Source: Flavobacterium caeni
Lineage (GTDB): Bacteria; Bacteroidota; Bacteroidia; Flavobacteriales; Flavobacteriaceae
Direction of reading: 5' to 3'
Assembly: GCF_900101895.1 (NCBI RefSeq)
Contig: NZ_FMVF01000004.1
Span: 62,001-126,000 of the forward strand
Length of the DNA stretch: 64,000 nucleotides
Of this stretch, positions 28,461 to 36,457 are shown one piece after another. Made by a program: the position numbers and the translations under genes. Position 1 is the first letter of the stretch; each line of letters begins with the position of its first letter. Below the pieces are notes generated by a model. That model was not told the origin of the DNA. It saw only the letters and a list, made by a program, of their open reading frames with translations, and did no database searches.

Positions 28461-29975
28461 ATGAAGAAAATGAAATTCAGAATAACAGCAGCGTTCCTCG
28501 TGCTCTTCACGTTTTCGTGTACCAACCTCGACGAGGAACTTTACGACAAGGTAGCCGACGACAACTTCGGGACGACGCCAAACGAAATCCAGGCGCTCGT
28601 GGGCGGGGCCTATTCGTCTTTGCGCGGATTCCAGGACGGGATTTCGAACGCGTTCCCTACCAGTGAGTACGTGTTCTTTTTGAACGAGGTCGCCTCGGAC
28701 GAAGCCACGATCCCGACCCGCGGTACCGACTGGTTCGACGGCGGGCGCTACCAAGAGGTGCAACGCCACCAGTGGACCCCCGAAAACGGCATGATCCTAT
28801 CGGCGTGGCGCTATTGCTACACCGGCATCTCGAAGGTCAACGCGATCATTTACCAGATCAACAAATCGGGGCTTTCGGAAGAAGCCAAGCGCCCTATTTT
28901 TGCCGAGCTGCGTTCGATCCGTGCGTACTATTACTACCAATTGCTCGACATGTTTGGCAATGTGCCCATCGTGACCAATTTCGAAGACCAATCGTTGCCG
29001 GGCAACTCGACGCGTTTGGAAGTCTACAACTTTGTGGAGGCCGAATTGCTCGAATCGTTGCCGTACTTGCGTTCGGAAATCGCCTACTCTAAATTCACGA
29101 AGAATGTGGCCTATTCGATGCTCGCGCGTTTGTATTTGAACTCCGAGGCATTTATAGGGCAGGCACGTTGGCAGGATTGTATCGACATGTGTCAGCAGGT
29201 TACCGGCCACACATTGGCACCCGACTTCTTCGCGAATTTTGCGACCAACAACCAAACCAGCAACGAGATCATCTTCTCGATTCCTTATGACCAGAAAGCA
29301 GGTACGATTGGCAACTACATGTCGTCGATGAGCTGCCACTACATGCACCGTTTTACGATTTCGCCAACCGGAGACTATCCGTGGAGCGGCAACGGTATGG
29401 CGGCCCAGCCGGGTGTTTGGTCTAAATTCGCACCAGAGGACAAGCGCCGCAATTGTATGGTCGAAGGCGAGCAGATCAGCCTTGCTACCGGATCGGTCAT
29501 CATCATGGACAGCGGCGAACCGCTCATTTATACCGAAGACATCGTCAACTTTACCGATGCCAAACAAAACGAAGGCGTTCGTTTGGGCAAATACGAGATG
29601 AAGGCCGGCGAACAATGGGAGCGCGACCACGATTTTGTGCTCATCCGCTATGCCGAGATCCTGATGATGCAGGCCGAGTGTTATGTGCGTTTGGGATCGC
29701 CTGATTTGGCGACACCGTTCATCCAGCAAATCACCGAGCGCGCGGGCACCGAAATGCCGACCACAATCGACCTGGCGTTCCTCAACGACGAACTGCTGCG
29801 CGAATTTGCGTTCGAGGCGCACAGAAGAACCGACAACATCCGTTTCGGGACGTTCTTCCAGCCGTGGTGGGAAAAAGGGGTCAGCGAGCCGTTCAAGGCG
29901 ATCTATCCGATTCCGGCCACCGTGTTGGCGACGAATTTGAATTTGAACCAGAACCCGGGGTACCCGGCCAACTAA
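28461..29975 (+). CDS. SusD/RagB family outer-membrane glycan-binding lipoprotein
   Basis: A 504-residue surface lipoprotein forming the lid of the SusC channel. Lipobox FTFSC (Cys20) followed by TNLDEEL, an acidic export-type signal. The helical TPR-like core includes ALVGGAYSSLRGFQ, ELRSIRAYYYYQLLDMFGNVPIV (motif RAYYYYQLLD) and the C-terminal ELLREFAFEAHRRTDNIRFG, all SusD hallmarks. The bound glycan cannot be read from sequence. A hairpin directly after the stop may reduce read-through into the glycosidase genes. Confidence 0.95.
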   Translation: MKKMKFRITAAFLVLFTFSCTNLDEELYDKVADDNFGTTPNEIQALVGGAYSSLRGFQDGISNAFPTSEYVFFLNEVASDEATIPTRGTDWFDGGRYQEVQRHQWTPENGMILSAWRYCYTGISKVNAIIYQINKSGLSEEAKRPIFAELRSIRAYYYYQLLDMFGNVPIVTNFEDQSLPGNSTRLEVYNFVEAELLESLPYLRSEIAYSKFTKNVAYSMLARLYLNSEAFIGQARWQDCIDMCQQVTGHTLAPDFFANFATNNQTSNEIIFSIPYDQKAGTIGNYMSSMSCHYMHRFTISPTGDYPWSGNGMAAQPGVWSKFAPEDKRRNCMVEGEQISLATGSVIIMDSGEPLIYTEDIVNFTDAKQNEGVRLGKYEMKAGEQWERDHDFVLIRYAEILMMQAECYVRLGSPDLATPFIQQITERAGTEMPTTIDLAFLNDELLREFAFEAHRRTDNIRFGTFFQPWWEKGVSEPFKAIYPIPATVLATNLNLNQNPGYPAN

Positions 29976-29982
29976 GTATTTA

Positions 29983-30030
29983 ATGCCGGCTTCTAGTTAG
30001 TTTGAATTAGTTAGGGCCGGCATCTTTTTT
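29983..30030 (+). terminator. Hairpin terminator or attenuator between susD and the glycosidase genes
   Basis: Perfect 8-bp stem ATGCCGGC/GCCGGCAT around a 25-base loop, followed by CTTTTTT. The loop is long, so it may act as a partial terminator setting the ratio of transporter to enzyme genes. Confidence 0.6.
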
Positions 30031-30033
30031 ATC

Positions 30034-31275
30034 ATGATCAAGAACAAAATTTTAGCATCCGTGGGCATTGTGCTTGCCTTGTTGGGTTGCGGGGGAGACG
30101 ACAACAGCGCGTATGTTCCCGTGGTCAATCCGCCTGCGGAGACCTTCACGCCGGTACCGGTTCAAAAGACCAACGGCATGAAGATTTACATGCACTACAT
30201 GACGTGGTTCGAAACCAACCAGAGCAGCGACAACGGGCAGTGGGGCTACCATTGGACCATGGCCAACCGCAATCCGAACAATGTAGATCCCAACGGCAGA
30301 AGGGACATCGCCTCGCATTACTATCCGCTGATCGGTCCGTACCATTCAGGCGATAGGGACGTGATCGAAAACCATTTGCTTTTGATGAAATACGCGGGCG
30401 TCGACGGCTTGCTGATCGACTGGTACGGCACGTACAACGTCAACGATTACCGCATGATCAAGGAAAATGCGGAGCAACTCATTGCATTGCTCGACGACGT
30501 CGGACTCGAATACGCGATCGTGTATGAAGACCGCTTCCTGCAAAACATTGTCAACGCGGGACAGGCACCTACGGTTACGGGCGCGGCCAAAAACGACATG
30601 GCCTATCTGCAAAGCAATTGCTTTAACGACGCCAACTACATCCACATCAACAACCAACCGCTGCTGCTTAACTTTGGTCCTATTACGCTGCAAACGCCGG
30701 CCGAATGGACCTCGGTTTTCAGCAACCTCAATCCCAAGCCTACGTTCCTGACCTTGTGGAACGAATCGGGCGAAGCAGGGGCCAACGCGGCGGGCGAATA
30801 TGCTTGGGTGTACCAGAACAATACGCACCTGGCGAACTTTTACAACAACAACATTGCGGCCCTGGACGTGGCTTTTGGCAGCGCTTATCCCGGCTTCAAC
30901 GATTTTTATGCGCAGGGCGGCGGCGGTTCCTGGCTGGGTTGGACAATCGACCACAACAACGGCGCTACGCTCGACGAAACACTAACCATGACGCAAAATG
31001 CGGGGCTCGACTACGTGCAGCTCATCACCTGGAACGACTTTGGCGAGGGCACGATGCTCGAGCCAACTGTAGAGTTCGGGTACAATTATGTAGAAAAAAT
31101 TCGAACGTTTGCGGGCGTTCAGGTGGGTAATGTCTTTACCGATATCGGCAGGCTTTATACGCTGCGCAAACAACACCAAGCGAATGCCGCGGTACAGGCC
31201 AAACTCGACAAGGCCTTTGGCTATTTTGTGTCGATGCAACCCGATCTGGCCGTACAAACGCTCAACGAAATTTAA
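30034..31275 (+). CDS. GH99/GH71-like glycoside hydrolase lipoprotein
   Basis: A 413-residue lipoprotein (lipobox LALLGC, Cys19) with a TIM-barrel domain of the GH71/GH99 type: MKIYMHYMTWFET at the barrel start, then ASHYYPLIGPYHS, VDGLLIDWYGTYN and the later LITWNDFGEGTMLEP with the candidate acid residues. GH99 enzymes are endo-alpha-1,2-mannosidases and mannanases; GH71 enzymes are alpha-1,3-glucanases. Which applies here is not decidable by eye. It starts only four bases after the hairpin and is followed 41 bases later by a GH97 gene, so the two act on the same imported glycan. Confidence 0.8.
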   Translation: MIKNKILASVGIVLALLGCGGDDNSAYVPVVNPPAETFTPVPVQKTNGMKIYMHYMTWFETNQSSDNGQWGYHWTMANRNPNNVDPNGRRDIASHYYPLIGPYHSGDRDVIENHLLLMKYAGVDGLLIDWYGTYNVNDYRMIKENAEQLIALLDDVGLEYAIVYEDRFLQNIVNAGQAPTVTGAAKNDMAYLQSNCFNDANYIHINNQPLLLNFGPITLQTPAEWTSVFSNLNPKPTFLTLWNESGEAGANAAGEYAWVYQNNTHLANFYNNNIAALDVAFGSAYPGFNDFYAQGGGGSWLGWTIDHNNGATLDETLTMTQNAGLDYVQLITWNDFGEGTMLEPTVEFGYNYVEKIRTFAGVQVGNVFTDIGRLYTLRKQHQANAAVQAKLDKAFGYFVSMQPDLAVQTLNEI

Positions 31276-31316
31276 GCCCAACCCATGGGCAATGCCCAAA
31301 ACCTAAAATAAATACC

Positions 31317-33329
31317 GTGATTAAATCCATCTTATACCCTGTTTGTATGGCGCTTGTTTTGGCGACGTCATCATGCAGTTCACAAAAAAAATATACGTTG
31401 GCTTCGCCGAGCCGCAACCACCAACTCGTTTTTGATTTGACGGCATCGGGCCAACCGCAGTACCAATTTGCCACCAACGGCAAGACGGTCATCGCGCCGT
31501 CGTTGTTGGGTTTCGAGTTCCAGGAGATCCAAAAGATGACCGAGAATTTCAAGGTCATCGGTACCGAAAACAAAACGGTCGACTACACTTGGGACCAACC
31601 GTGGGGCGAATTCAAAAAGGTGCGCGACCGCCACAACGAACTCATCGTACACCTACAGGAAAAATCGGGCGACAAGCGTTTGGTTGATCTTGTTTTCCGT
31701 CTGTTCGACGACGGGCTCGGGTTCCGTTATTCGTTCCCGAAACAACCCAAATTGGGCAAGGTCAAGATTTCGAACGAGGTGACGCAATTTACCTTTACGC
31801 AAGACCACGACGTTTGGTCGATACCCGTACACCGCGACAACAGCTATTATGAGAGCACCTACAAAAAGTCGCGCATGAGCCAGACCGATACGATCAACAC
31901 ACCGGCCACGTTCGAGACCAAGGACCAACTTTTTGTGGCGGTGCACGAGGCCAATTTGACCGATTTTGCATCGATGACGTTGCTCAAGACCGATGGGAAC
32001 CGCTACAAAAGCGACCTCGTTCCATGGGCCGATGGCGTAAAGGTGTATGCCGAGACGCCGTTTGTAACCCCGTGGCGTACGGTTGTCGTAGGTACGAAAC
32101 CGGGCGATTTGGTCACATCGACGCTCATGCTCAACCTCAATGAACCGTCCAAGATCGACGATACTTCGTGGATCGAAACCTCTAAATACGCGGGCATCTG
32201 GTGGGGCATGCACCTCGAACAGTACACCTGGGGACAGGGTCCGAAGCATGGCGCGACCACGGCCAATACAAAACGGTACATCGATTTTGCGGCCAATCAC
32301 GATCTCGACGGCATCCTCGTAGAAGGATGGAACTTCGGATGGGACGGCGATTGGACCGCCGACGGTTCGGTGTTCAGTTTCACCAAGGCCTATCCCGATT
32401 TCGATCTCGAAGAAGTGACCAAGTACGCGGCGATGAAAAACGTGCGGCTTATTGGGCACCACGAAACCGCGGGCGCTACCCAAAATTATGAGCGCCAGCT
32501 CGAGGACGCCTACAAGTTGTACAACCGACTCGGTGTCAATGCCGTCAAGACGGGATATGTCAACAAATACCTCGACAAAAAAGAGTGGCACGACAGCCAA
32601 TACGGTGTGCGCCATTACCGAAAGGTTATCGAGACCGCGGCCAAATACCACATCATGATCGACAACCACGAGCCCGTTAAAGGCACCGGGTTGCAGCGCA
32701 CCTGGCCCAATTTGATGACGCAGGAAGGCGGTCGCGGGCAGGAATACAACGCCTGGTCTACCGATGGCGGCAACACGCCCGAACACCTCACGACGCTGCC
32801 GTTTACGCGTATGTTGTCGGGGCCGTTCGATTATACGCCGGGCAATTTCGGGTTCGACTACAAGCTGCCGCAAGGCGCCAAGGTGCAAACCACGTTGGCC
32901 AACCAGCTCGCGCTGTACGTGATCATCCACAGCCCGTTGCAAATGGCGTCGGATTTGCCCGAGAATTACATCGGCAAGCCCGAATTCAAGTTCATACAGG
33001 ACGTGCCATGCAAGTGGTCTGAAACGCATCCGCTCGATGCCAAGATCGGCGAGTACGTAGCCATTGCCCGTAAGGACTGGGACGGAAAGAATTGGTATTT
33101 GGGCGCGATCACCAACCGCGATGCGCGTACCCTCAAAGTCGATTTGTCGTTCCTTGAACCAGGCAAGAAATACACGGCAGAACTCTATACCGACGGACCC
33201 GGTGCCGACTACCAGACCAATCCGTATCCGGTTACGATCGCCAAACAAACCGTCGACCACAAAACCGTGTTGGATTTACCGCTCGCCCCGGCCGGCGGCG
33301 CTGCGATCAAATTCTCGCGCATCGACTAG
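31317..33329 (+). CDS. GH97 family alpha-glycosidase (SusB-like)
   Basis: A 670-residue lipoprotein or periplasmic enzyme (lipobox near TSSC, Cys20), with the three GH97 parts: N-terminal beta-sandwich (about 25-280), TIM barrel (about 290-560) and C-terminal beta domain. Barrel motifs WWGMHLEQYTWGQG, LIGHHETAG, MIDNHEPVKGTGLQRTWPN and EGGRGQEYN are characteristic. A Glu in HHET together with the Glu in NHEP suggests the inverting subgroup, as in SusB alpha-glucosidase, rather than the retaining alpha-galactosidases that use an Asp nucleophile. Start codon is GTG at 31317. Ends in a strong terminator. Confidence 0.92.
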   Translation: MIKSILYPVCMALVLATSSCSSQKKYTLASPSRNHQLVFDLTASGQPQYQFATNGKTVIAPSLLGFEFQEIQKMTENFKVIGTENKTVDYTWDQPWGEFKKVRDRHNELIVHLQEKSGDKRLVDLVFRLFDDGLGFRYSFPKQPKLGKVKISNEVTQFTFTQDHDVWSIPVHRDNSYYESTYKKSRMSQTDTINTPATFETKDQLFVAVHEANLTDFASMTLLKTDGNRYKSDLVPWADGVKVYAETPFVTPWRTVVVGTKPGDLVTSTLMLNLNEPSKIDDTSWIETSKYAGIWWGMHLEQYTWGQGPKHGATTANTKRYIDFAANHDLDGILVEGWNFGWDGDWTADGSVFSFTKAYPDFDLEEVTKYAAMKNVRLIGHHETAGATQNYERQLEDAYKLYNRLGVNAVKTGYVNKYLDKKEWHDSQYGVRHYRKVIETAAKYHIMIDNHEPVKGTGLQRTWPNLMTQEGGRGQEYNAWSTDGGNTPEHLTTLPFTRMLSGPFDYTPGNFGFDYKLPQGAKVQTTLANQLALYVIIHSPLQMASDLPENYIGKPEFKFIQDVPCKWSETHPLDAKIGEYVAIARKDWDGKNWYLGAITNRDARTLKVDLSFLEPGKKYTAELYTDGPGADYQTNPYPVTIAKQTVDHKTVLDLPLAPAGGAAIKFSRID

Positions 33330-33362
33330 TACCGACCAATTGGGTTAATGTTTGAAGTTTGG

Positions 33363-33387
33363 AACGGGGTGTATGCCCCGTTTTTTT
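33363..33387 (+). terminator. Rho-independent terminator ending the PUL
   Basis: Perfect 7-bp stem AACGGGG/CCCCGTT with a 6-base loop and a run of Ts; its tail overlaps the stop codon of the convergent GT9 gene. Confidence 0.85.
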
Positions 33388-34441
33388 ATGCGGTAGGACG
33401 TGCCGATCCGAGCACCTCGCCAACGCGGGAAATCCATTGTTCCAAAGGCGTGTCGTTGGTGTTCACGCCAAAGCTGCCACGTCCGTAAGGCGCATATTTG
33501 TTGATGTTGGTCACCCAAAACAAACCCACGGTAGGCGCGCCCGACGATGCCGAAAGGTGTACGATGCCGCTGTCGGCCCCAATGAACACATCGACTTGCG
33601 ATAAAAACGACGCCATTTCGCGGACATCTTTGCTGTAAAAAGACGGCGCGGCAAAATCGATCTGCGATTCGTTGTGCATGGGCAGGATCTCGACGATGTT
33701 GCAATCGGGGAATTGTTCTTTGAGCTTTGCATAACAGTTGGCCCACCAGTCCTTGGGGTAACATTTGTTGCCCGTGGCGAACGTAAAGATGCAGATGGTT
33801 TTGCGCGAATTCCCGGTCAGGTTTTGCAGCAGTTCTTTGCCGTGCGCATATTCGGCATCGCTGAGTTTGAGGTCGAGCGGCGGTATGGGGTTGTTGTTCT
33901 TGGGCAATCCGAGTTGTTCGAGATAATGCCGCAAATGATAAATGGGCGACTTGGCGATGTGCACCGCATCGGGGTAAACGCTGGCCTCGAGTTCGGTTTC
34001 GCCAAGCGACTTGAAGCGCGCGTGGGTCAGTAGCGTCGATAGTCTTCCCGACGACGAATTGCTTTCGACATTGATGGCCAGATCATAGTTTTTCTTGCGC
34101 AACGAAAACCACTTTCCAAAGTAAGTAGGCAGGTGGCTGAATGGTCTTTTGGGCAGCATCAGTATGCGATCGACACAGTCATAGCCTTCAAAAACAAGGG
34201 GTGCTACGCCGCCGCGTACAAACAAGTCGATCTTGGCATTTGGGAAAGTCGATTGGATTTCCTGGATCAATGGCGTAATGAGCAACAAGTTGCCAAGTCG
34301 GTCGTTGGGCCTGCAAATGAGCACGTTTTTGATCGTCGAGGGATCTTCTAACACGCCATCGGTACGCGATTGGCCCACGTTGCGCATCAAGCCTTGCATG
34401 ATGCGTCGGCGGACGAGGTTGATTTTGATGAATTTTGCCAT
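33386..34441 (-). CDS. Glycosyltransferase family 9 (heptosyltransferase-like)
   Basis: A 351-residue cytoplasmic GT-B enzyme of family 9, which includes LPS core heptosyltransferases. Motifs: ICRPNDRLGNLLLITPLIQEI near residue 50 (family N-terminal signature, with DRLGN), FATGNKCYPKDWWANC, and the C-terminal VFIGADSGIVHLSASSGAPTVGLFW donor-binding stretch. The ATG at 34441 is chosen; an upstream extension of 15 codons adds nothing conserved. Likely adds a sugar to cell-envelope polysaccharide or lipooligosaccharide; donor unknown. Convergent with the GH97 gene. Confidence 0.88.
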   Translation of the reverse strand: MAKFIKINLVRRRIMQGLMRNVGQSRTDGVLEDPSTIKNVLICRPNDRLGNLLLITPLIQEIQSTFPNAKIDLFVRGGVAPLVFEGYDCVDRILMLPKRPFSHLPTYFGKWFSLRKKNYDLAINVESNSSSGRLSTLLTHARFKSLGETELEASVYPDAVHIAKSPIYHLRHYLEQLGLPKNNNPIPPLDLKLSDAEYAHGKELLQNLTGNSRKTICIFTFATGNKCYPKDWWANCYAKLKEQFPDCNIVEILPMHNESQIDFAAPSFYSKDVREMASFLSQVDVFIGADSGIVHLSASSGAPTVGLFWVTNINKYAPYGRGSFGVNTNDTPLEQWISRVGEVLGSARPTA

Positions 34442-34522
34442 TTTATCGTCGGTCAAAAACACAAAGTACGTAAATATGGCGCGCACCGCCGACTAAAAAA
34501 GGACTTTTTTGGGTTCGACGCA

Positions 34523-34672
34523 CTACAACTCCGGTTCGTCTTCGTCCTCTTTGCGGTAGTCGTTGTTGAGTTCGTCTACCCACTCTTTTTCATCTTTCTT
34601 GTTCTGCTTGATGATCAAGAAAATAAGTACGACAACAATAACGACGGTGACGATGATGACAGGCCAGTTCAT
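34523..34672 (-). CDS. Small membrane protein, 49 residues
   Basis: A short reading frame with one N-terminal transmembrane helix (about residues 3-21, a run of Val/Ile/Leu) and a highly charged C-terminal tail (KKDEKEW ... KEDEDEPEL). The frame begins with ATG at 34672 and ends at TAG; composition and clear helix/charged-tail split argue for a real product. No start-site motif beyond an AT-rich leader is seen. Function unknown; single-pass small proteins of this form often modulate membrane complexes. Confidence 0.65.
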   Translation of the reverse strand: MNWPVIIVTVVIVVVLIFLIIKQNKKDEKEWVDELNNDYRKEDEDEPEL

Positions 34673-34736
34673 GTTTTTTTAGGTAAAAGTAACCGCATTG
34701 CGTTACGGCAAGGTTAGCGCTGCGTTAATTTTGGGC

Positions 34737-34761
34737 AAAAGAAAACCCGGACGAATCCGGG
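34737..34761 (-). terminator. Terminator of the lysine-rich protein gene
   Basis: Minus strand CCCGGA/TCCGGG stem with a 4-base loop followed by TTTTCTTTT, just after the stop codon at 34768. Confidence 0.75.
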
Positions 34762-34767
34762 CTTTGG

Positions 34768-35682
34768 TTACTTCTTTTTATTTTTTTTCTTGTCTTTTTT
34801 AGATTTGGCCTTCTTGGCTTTCTCTTTGGCTTTTTTCTTGTCTTTTTTGGCTTTCTCCTTGGCCTTTTGCTTTTCTTTTTCTTTTTTCTTTTTGGCCTTG
34901 TCTTTGGCTTTTTGTTTTTCTTTCTGCGCCTTCTCTTTTTCCTTTTTCAAGTCCTTTTCTTTCTTAGAACCGAGTACAGGCTGCGGGCGACGTGCCTTGA
35001 GCAATTCCGAAGCCGCGGCGCTTTCCAAAGCAACCGTTGGCGTCACGACCGTCTTTTCTGCCGATGGTTTGGCGGCGGTAACCGTGCGTACCGGTGCTCT
35101 TTTTGCTGCCGGCTTGGCTGTCGTTTTGGTTGCGGCCACACGTTTTACGGGTGTCTTTGGTGCAGTAGTAGCGGTTGGTTTTTTCGCAGGCGCTTTTTTG
35201 GCCGCCGCTGGTTTTGCCGTTGCTGCGGTAACCGTTGCCGGTTTCTTTGCAGGGGTTGTTGCCGTAGCTTTCGCGACCGGTTTTTTCGCAGGTGCTTTTT
35301 TGACCGCCGTTGGTTTTGCCGTTGTTGCGGTAACCGTGGCCGGTTTCTTTGCAGGAGTCGTTGCCGTAGCTTTCGCGACCGGTTTGTTTACGGGCGCTTT
35401 TTTGGCCGCAACGGGCTTTTTCGTCGCTGCGGGTTTTGCCGTTGTATTTGCTGCGGTAACGGCGGCCGGTTTGTCGGCTGTCGTTGTTGGCGCGGTCTTG
35501 GCGATTGGTTTTCTTACAGGTGCTTTCTTGACTACCGCCGCACTTTTTGCCACAGTGGCTTTTGGCGTGGTGGTCTTTTTCGGAGCCGCCTTAGGCGTTA
35601 CAGCCGCCTTGGCTTTGACTGGTTTGGCCGGGCCCGATGTGTTGGTGGTATTGGCCCCGACTTTTTTTTCTGGCTGCTTCAT
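34768..35682 (-). CDS. Lysine/alanine-rich histone H1-like repetitive protein
   Basis: A 304-residue, extremely basic protein made of Ala, Lys, Pro, Thr and Val repeats resembling eukaryotic histone H1 tails. A KKPVAKATATTPAKKPATVT-like unit recurs at least three times between residues 70 and 170; the C-terminal 90 residues are almost only Lys, Glu, Ala and Asp (KKEKEKQKAKEK-type). No folded domain is evident. Such proteins probably bind nucleic acid and condense DNA, or bind polyphosphate. Repeat number may vary by slipped-strand events. A promoter with an overlapping inverted repeat precedes it and a terminator follows. Confidence 0.8.
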   Translation of the reverse strand: MKQPEKKVGANTTNTSGPAKPVKAKAAVTPKAAPKKTTTPKATVAKSAAVVKKAPVRKPIAKTAPTTTADKPAAVTAANTTAKPAATKKPVAAKKAPVNKPVAKATATTPAKKPATVTATTAKPTAVKKAPAKKPVAKATATTPAKKPATVTAATAKPAAAKKAPAKKPTATTAPKTPVKRVAATKTTAKPAAKRAPVRTVTAAKPSAEKTVVTPTVALESAAASELLKARRPQPVLGSKKEKDLKKEKEKAQKEKQKAKDKAKKKKEKEKQKAKEKAKKDKKKAKEKAKKAKSKKDKKKNKKK

Positions 35683-35705
35683 AGATGTAGCTTTGGTTTA
35701 GTGAG

Positions 35706-35713
35706 CAAAGTTA
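35706..35713 (-). promoter_or_regulatory. Candidate -7 promoter element of the lysine-rich protein gene
   Basis: Minus-strand TAACTTTG, a full TAnnTTTG match, with a TTG about 18 bases upstream. It ends 24 bases before the ATG at 35682. Confidence 0.5.
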
Positions 35714-35741
35714 ACATTTTAACATATTCGCCAATGTTAAC
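35710..35741. promoter_or_regulatory. Inverted repeat overlapping the promoter of the lysine-rich protein gene
   Basis: Perfect 9-bp arms GTTAACATT (35710-35718) and AATGTTAAC (35733-35741) with 14-base spacer cover the -7 box and the -33/-7 spacer, as expected for a repressor or activator site. Confidence 0.4.
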
Positions 35742-35831
35742 AATTCGTCAAACGCAAAATACAAAAAATCTTTCAAATCAAATGTAAAAAGTTAGACAGC
35801 GCACAAAGAATCGGGACCAACGAACACCTCG

Positions 35832-36320
35832 CTAATTCTTTTCGAAGATCAGATGGTCCGTGCCGCCGTTACCACCGCTCACGTGGATGAGTTCGATGCG
35901 CGTCGCCGAGTAGGTCACAATGTGCCAGTCCTCGGTCAGTTCGGCAAAATTGGCCGGCGTCGAAAAACCGATGTTGAAATCTACGTCGCTGCTGTTGTGG
36001 CCGCTGTCGTCGTCCCCGCTGTGGCTGTTAGTGACAGACCATGACCCGGTGTAGGTGTTGGTGCCGTTGGTCGCCGTGAGGGTGCCGTCCTGACCAAAAG
36101 TGAAACCGTAGTTCGTGAAGTGATTGGTGTTTTCATGGTCGGTGTCATAAAAATAGACGACACGCCACGAGCCGTCCTGTGCGGTGTTGCGCACTTGGGC
36201 AATCGAAACATTGTTTTGGTTAGGATTTGTCCAATTGTTGTCGTCATCGGAATCGCAGGTCGACGCCATGGTCAGCGTCATCAAGGCAAAAAGGATCGGT
36301 AAAAGTTTGATCGTTTTCAT
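35832..36320 (-). CDS. Lipocalin-like lipoprotein, last gene of a three-gene operon
   Basis: A 162-residue lipoprotein (Cys22 in MASTC, then DSDDDN, a strongly acidic surface-export-type signal). The mature part is one beta-rich domain: GSWRVVYFYDTD, YGFTFGQDGTLTATNG, GSWSVT, then EDWHIVTYSATRIELIHVSGG and a final FEKN. The same pattern forms the C-terminal half of the larger lipoprotein encoded two genes upstream (GTWFVSYFF, YDFAFQTNGNATAIS, ESWTVTAF, MVYESGGSGT), so they are paralogous domains. Probably lipocalin-like and ligand-binding. Function unknown. Confidence 0.7.
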   Translation of the reverse strand: MKTIKLLPILFALMTLTMASTCDSDDDNNWTNPNQNNVSIAQVRNTAQDGSWRVVYFYDTDHENTNHFTNYGFTFGQDGTLTATNGTNTYTGSWSVTNSHSGDDDSGHNSSDVDFNIGFSTPANFAELTEDWHIVTYSATRIELIHVSGGNGGTDHLIFEKN

Positions 36321-36325
36321 AACAT

Positions 36326-36457
36326 TTAAAATTTAAGGTTGATAATATTTTGTTGCGTGAAAAGCCATATTAAGAGGATGATGATCGCCCAAATGAGAAT
36401 CTGGTTGAGGTAATAACCCCGCAGGTTTTTGCTCGGATGGTATTTAAAAAGTTTCAT
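36326..36457 (-). CDS. Small membrane peptide, 43 residues, translationally coupled
   Basis: A 43-codon frame whose ATG overlaps the TGA stop of the upstream lipoprotein gene by one base (TGATG) and whose stop lies five bases before the next gene. It has a basic N-terminal part (MKLFKYHPSKNLRGYY) and one transmembrane helix (about residues 18-35, NQILIWAIIILLIWLF). The tight coupling on both sides argues strongly for a translated gene. Orientation is probably N-terminus in the cytoplasm by the positive-inside rule. Function unknown. Confidence 0.65.
   Translation of the reverse strand: MKLFKYHPSKNLRGYYLNQILIWAIIILLIWLFTQQNIINLKF

Noticed and set aside
31653..33260. Minus-strand frame of about 535 codons
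   Set aside because: Antisense to the GH97 gene; no recognisable domain.
34790..35600. Regular DNA repeats that could suggest a CRISPR array
   Set aside because: The repeats are in frame, encode Lys/Ala/Pro units and have no unique spacers; they belong to the histone-H1-like gene.
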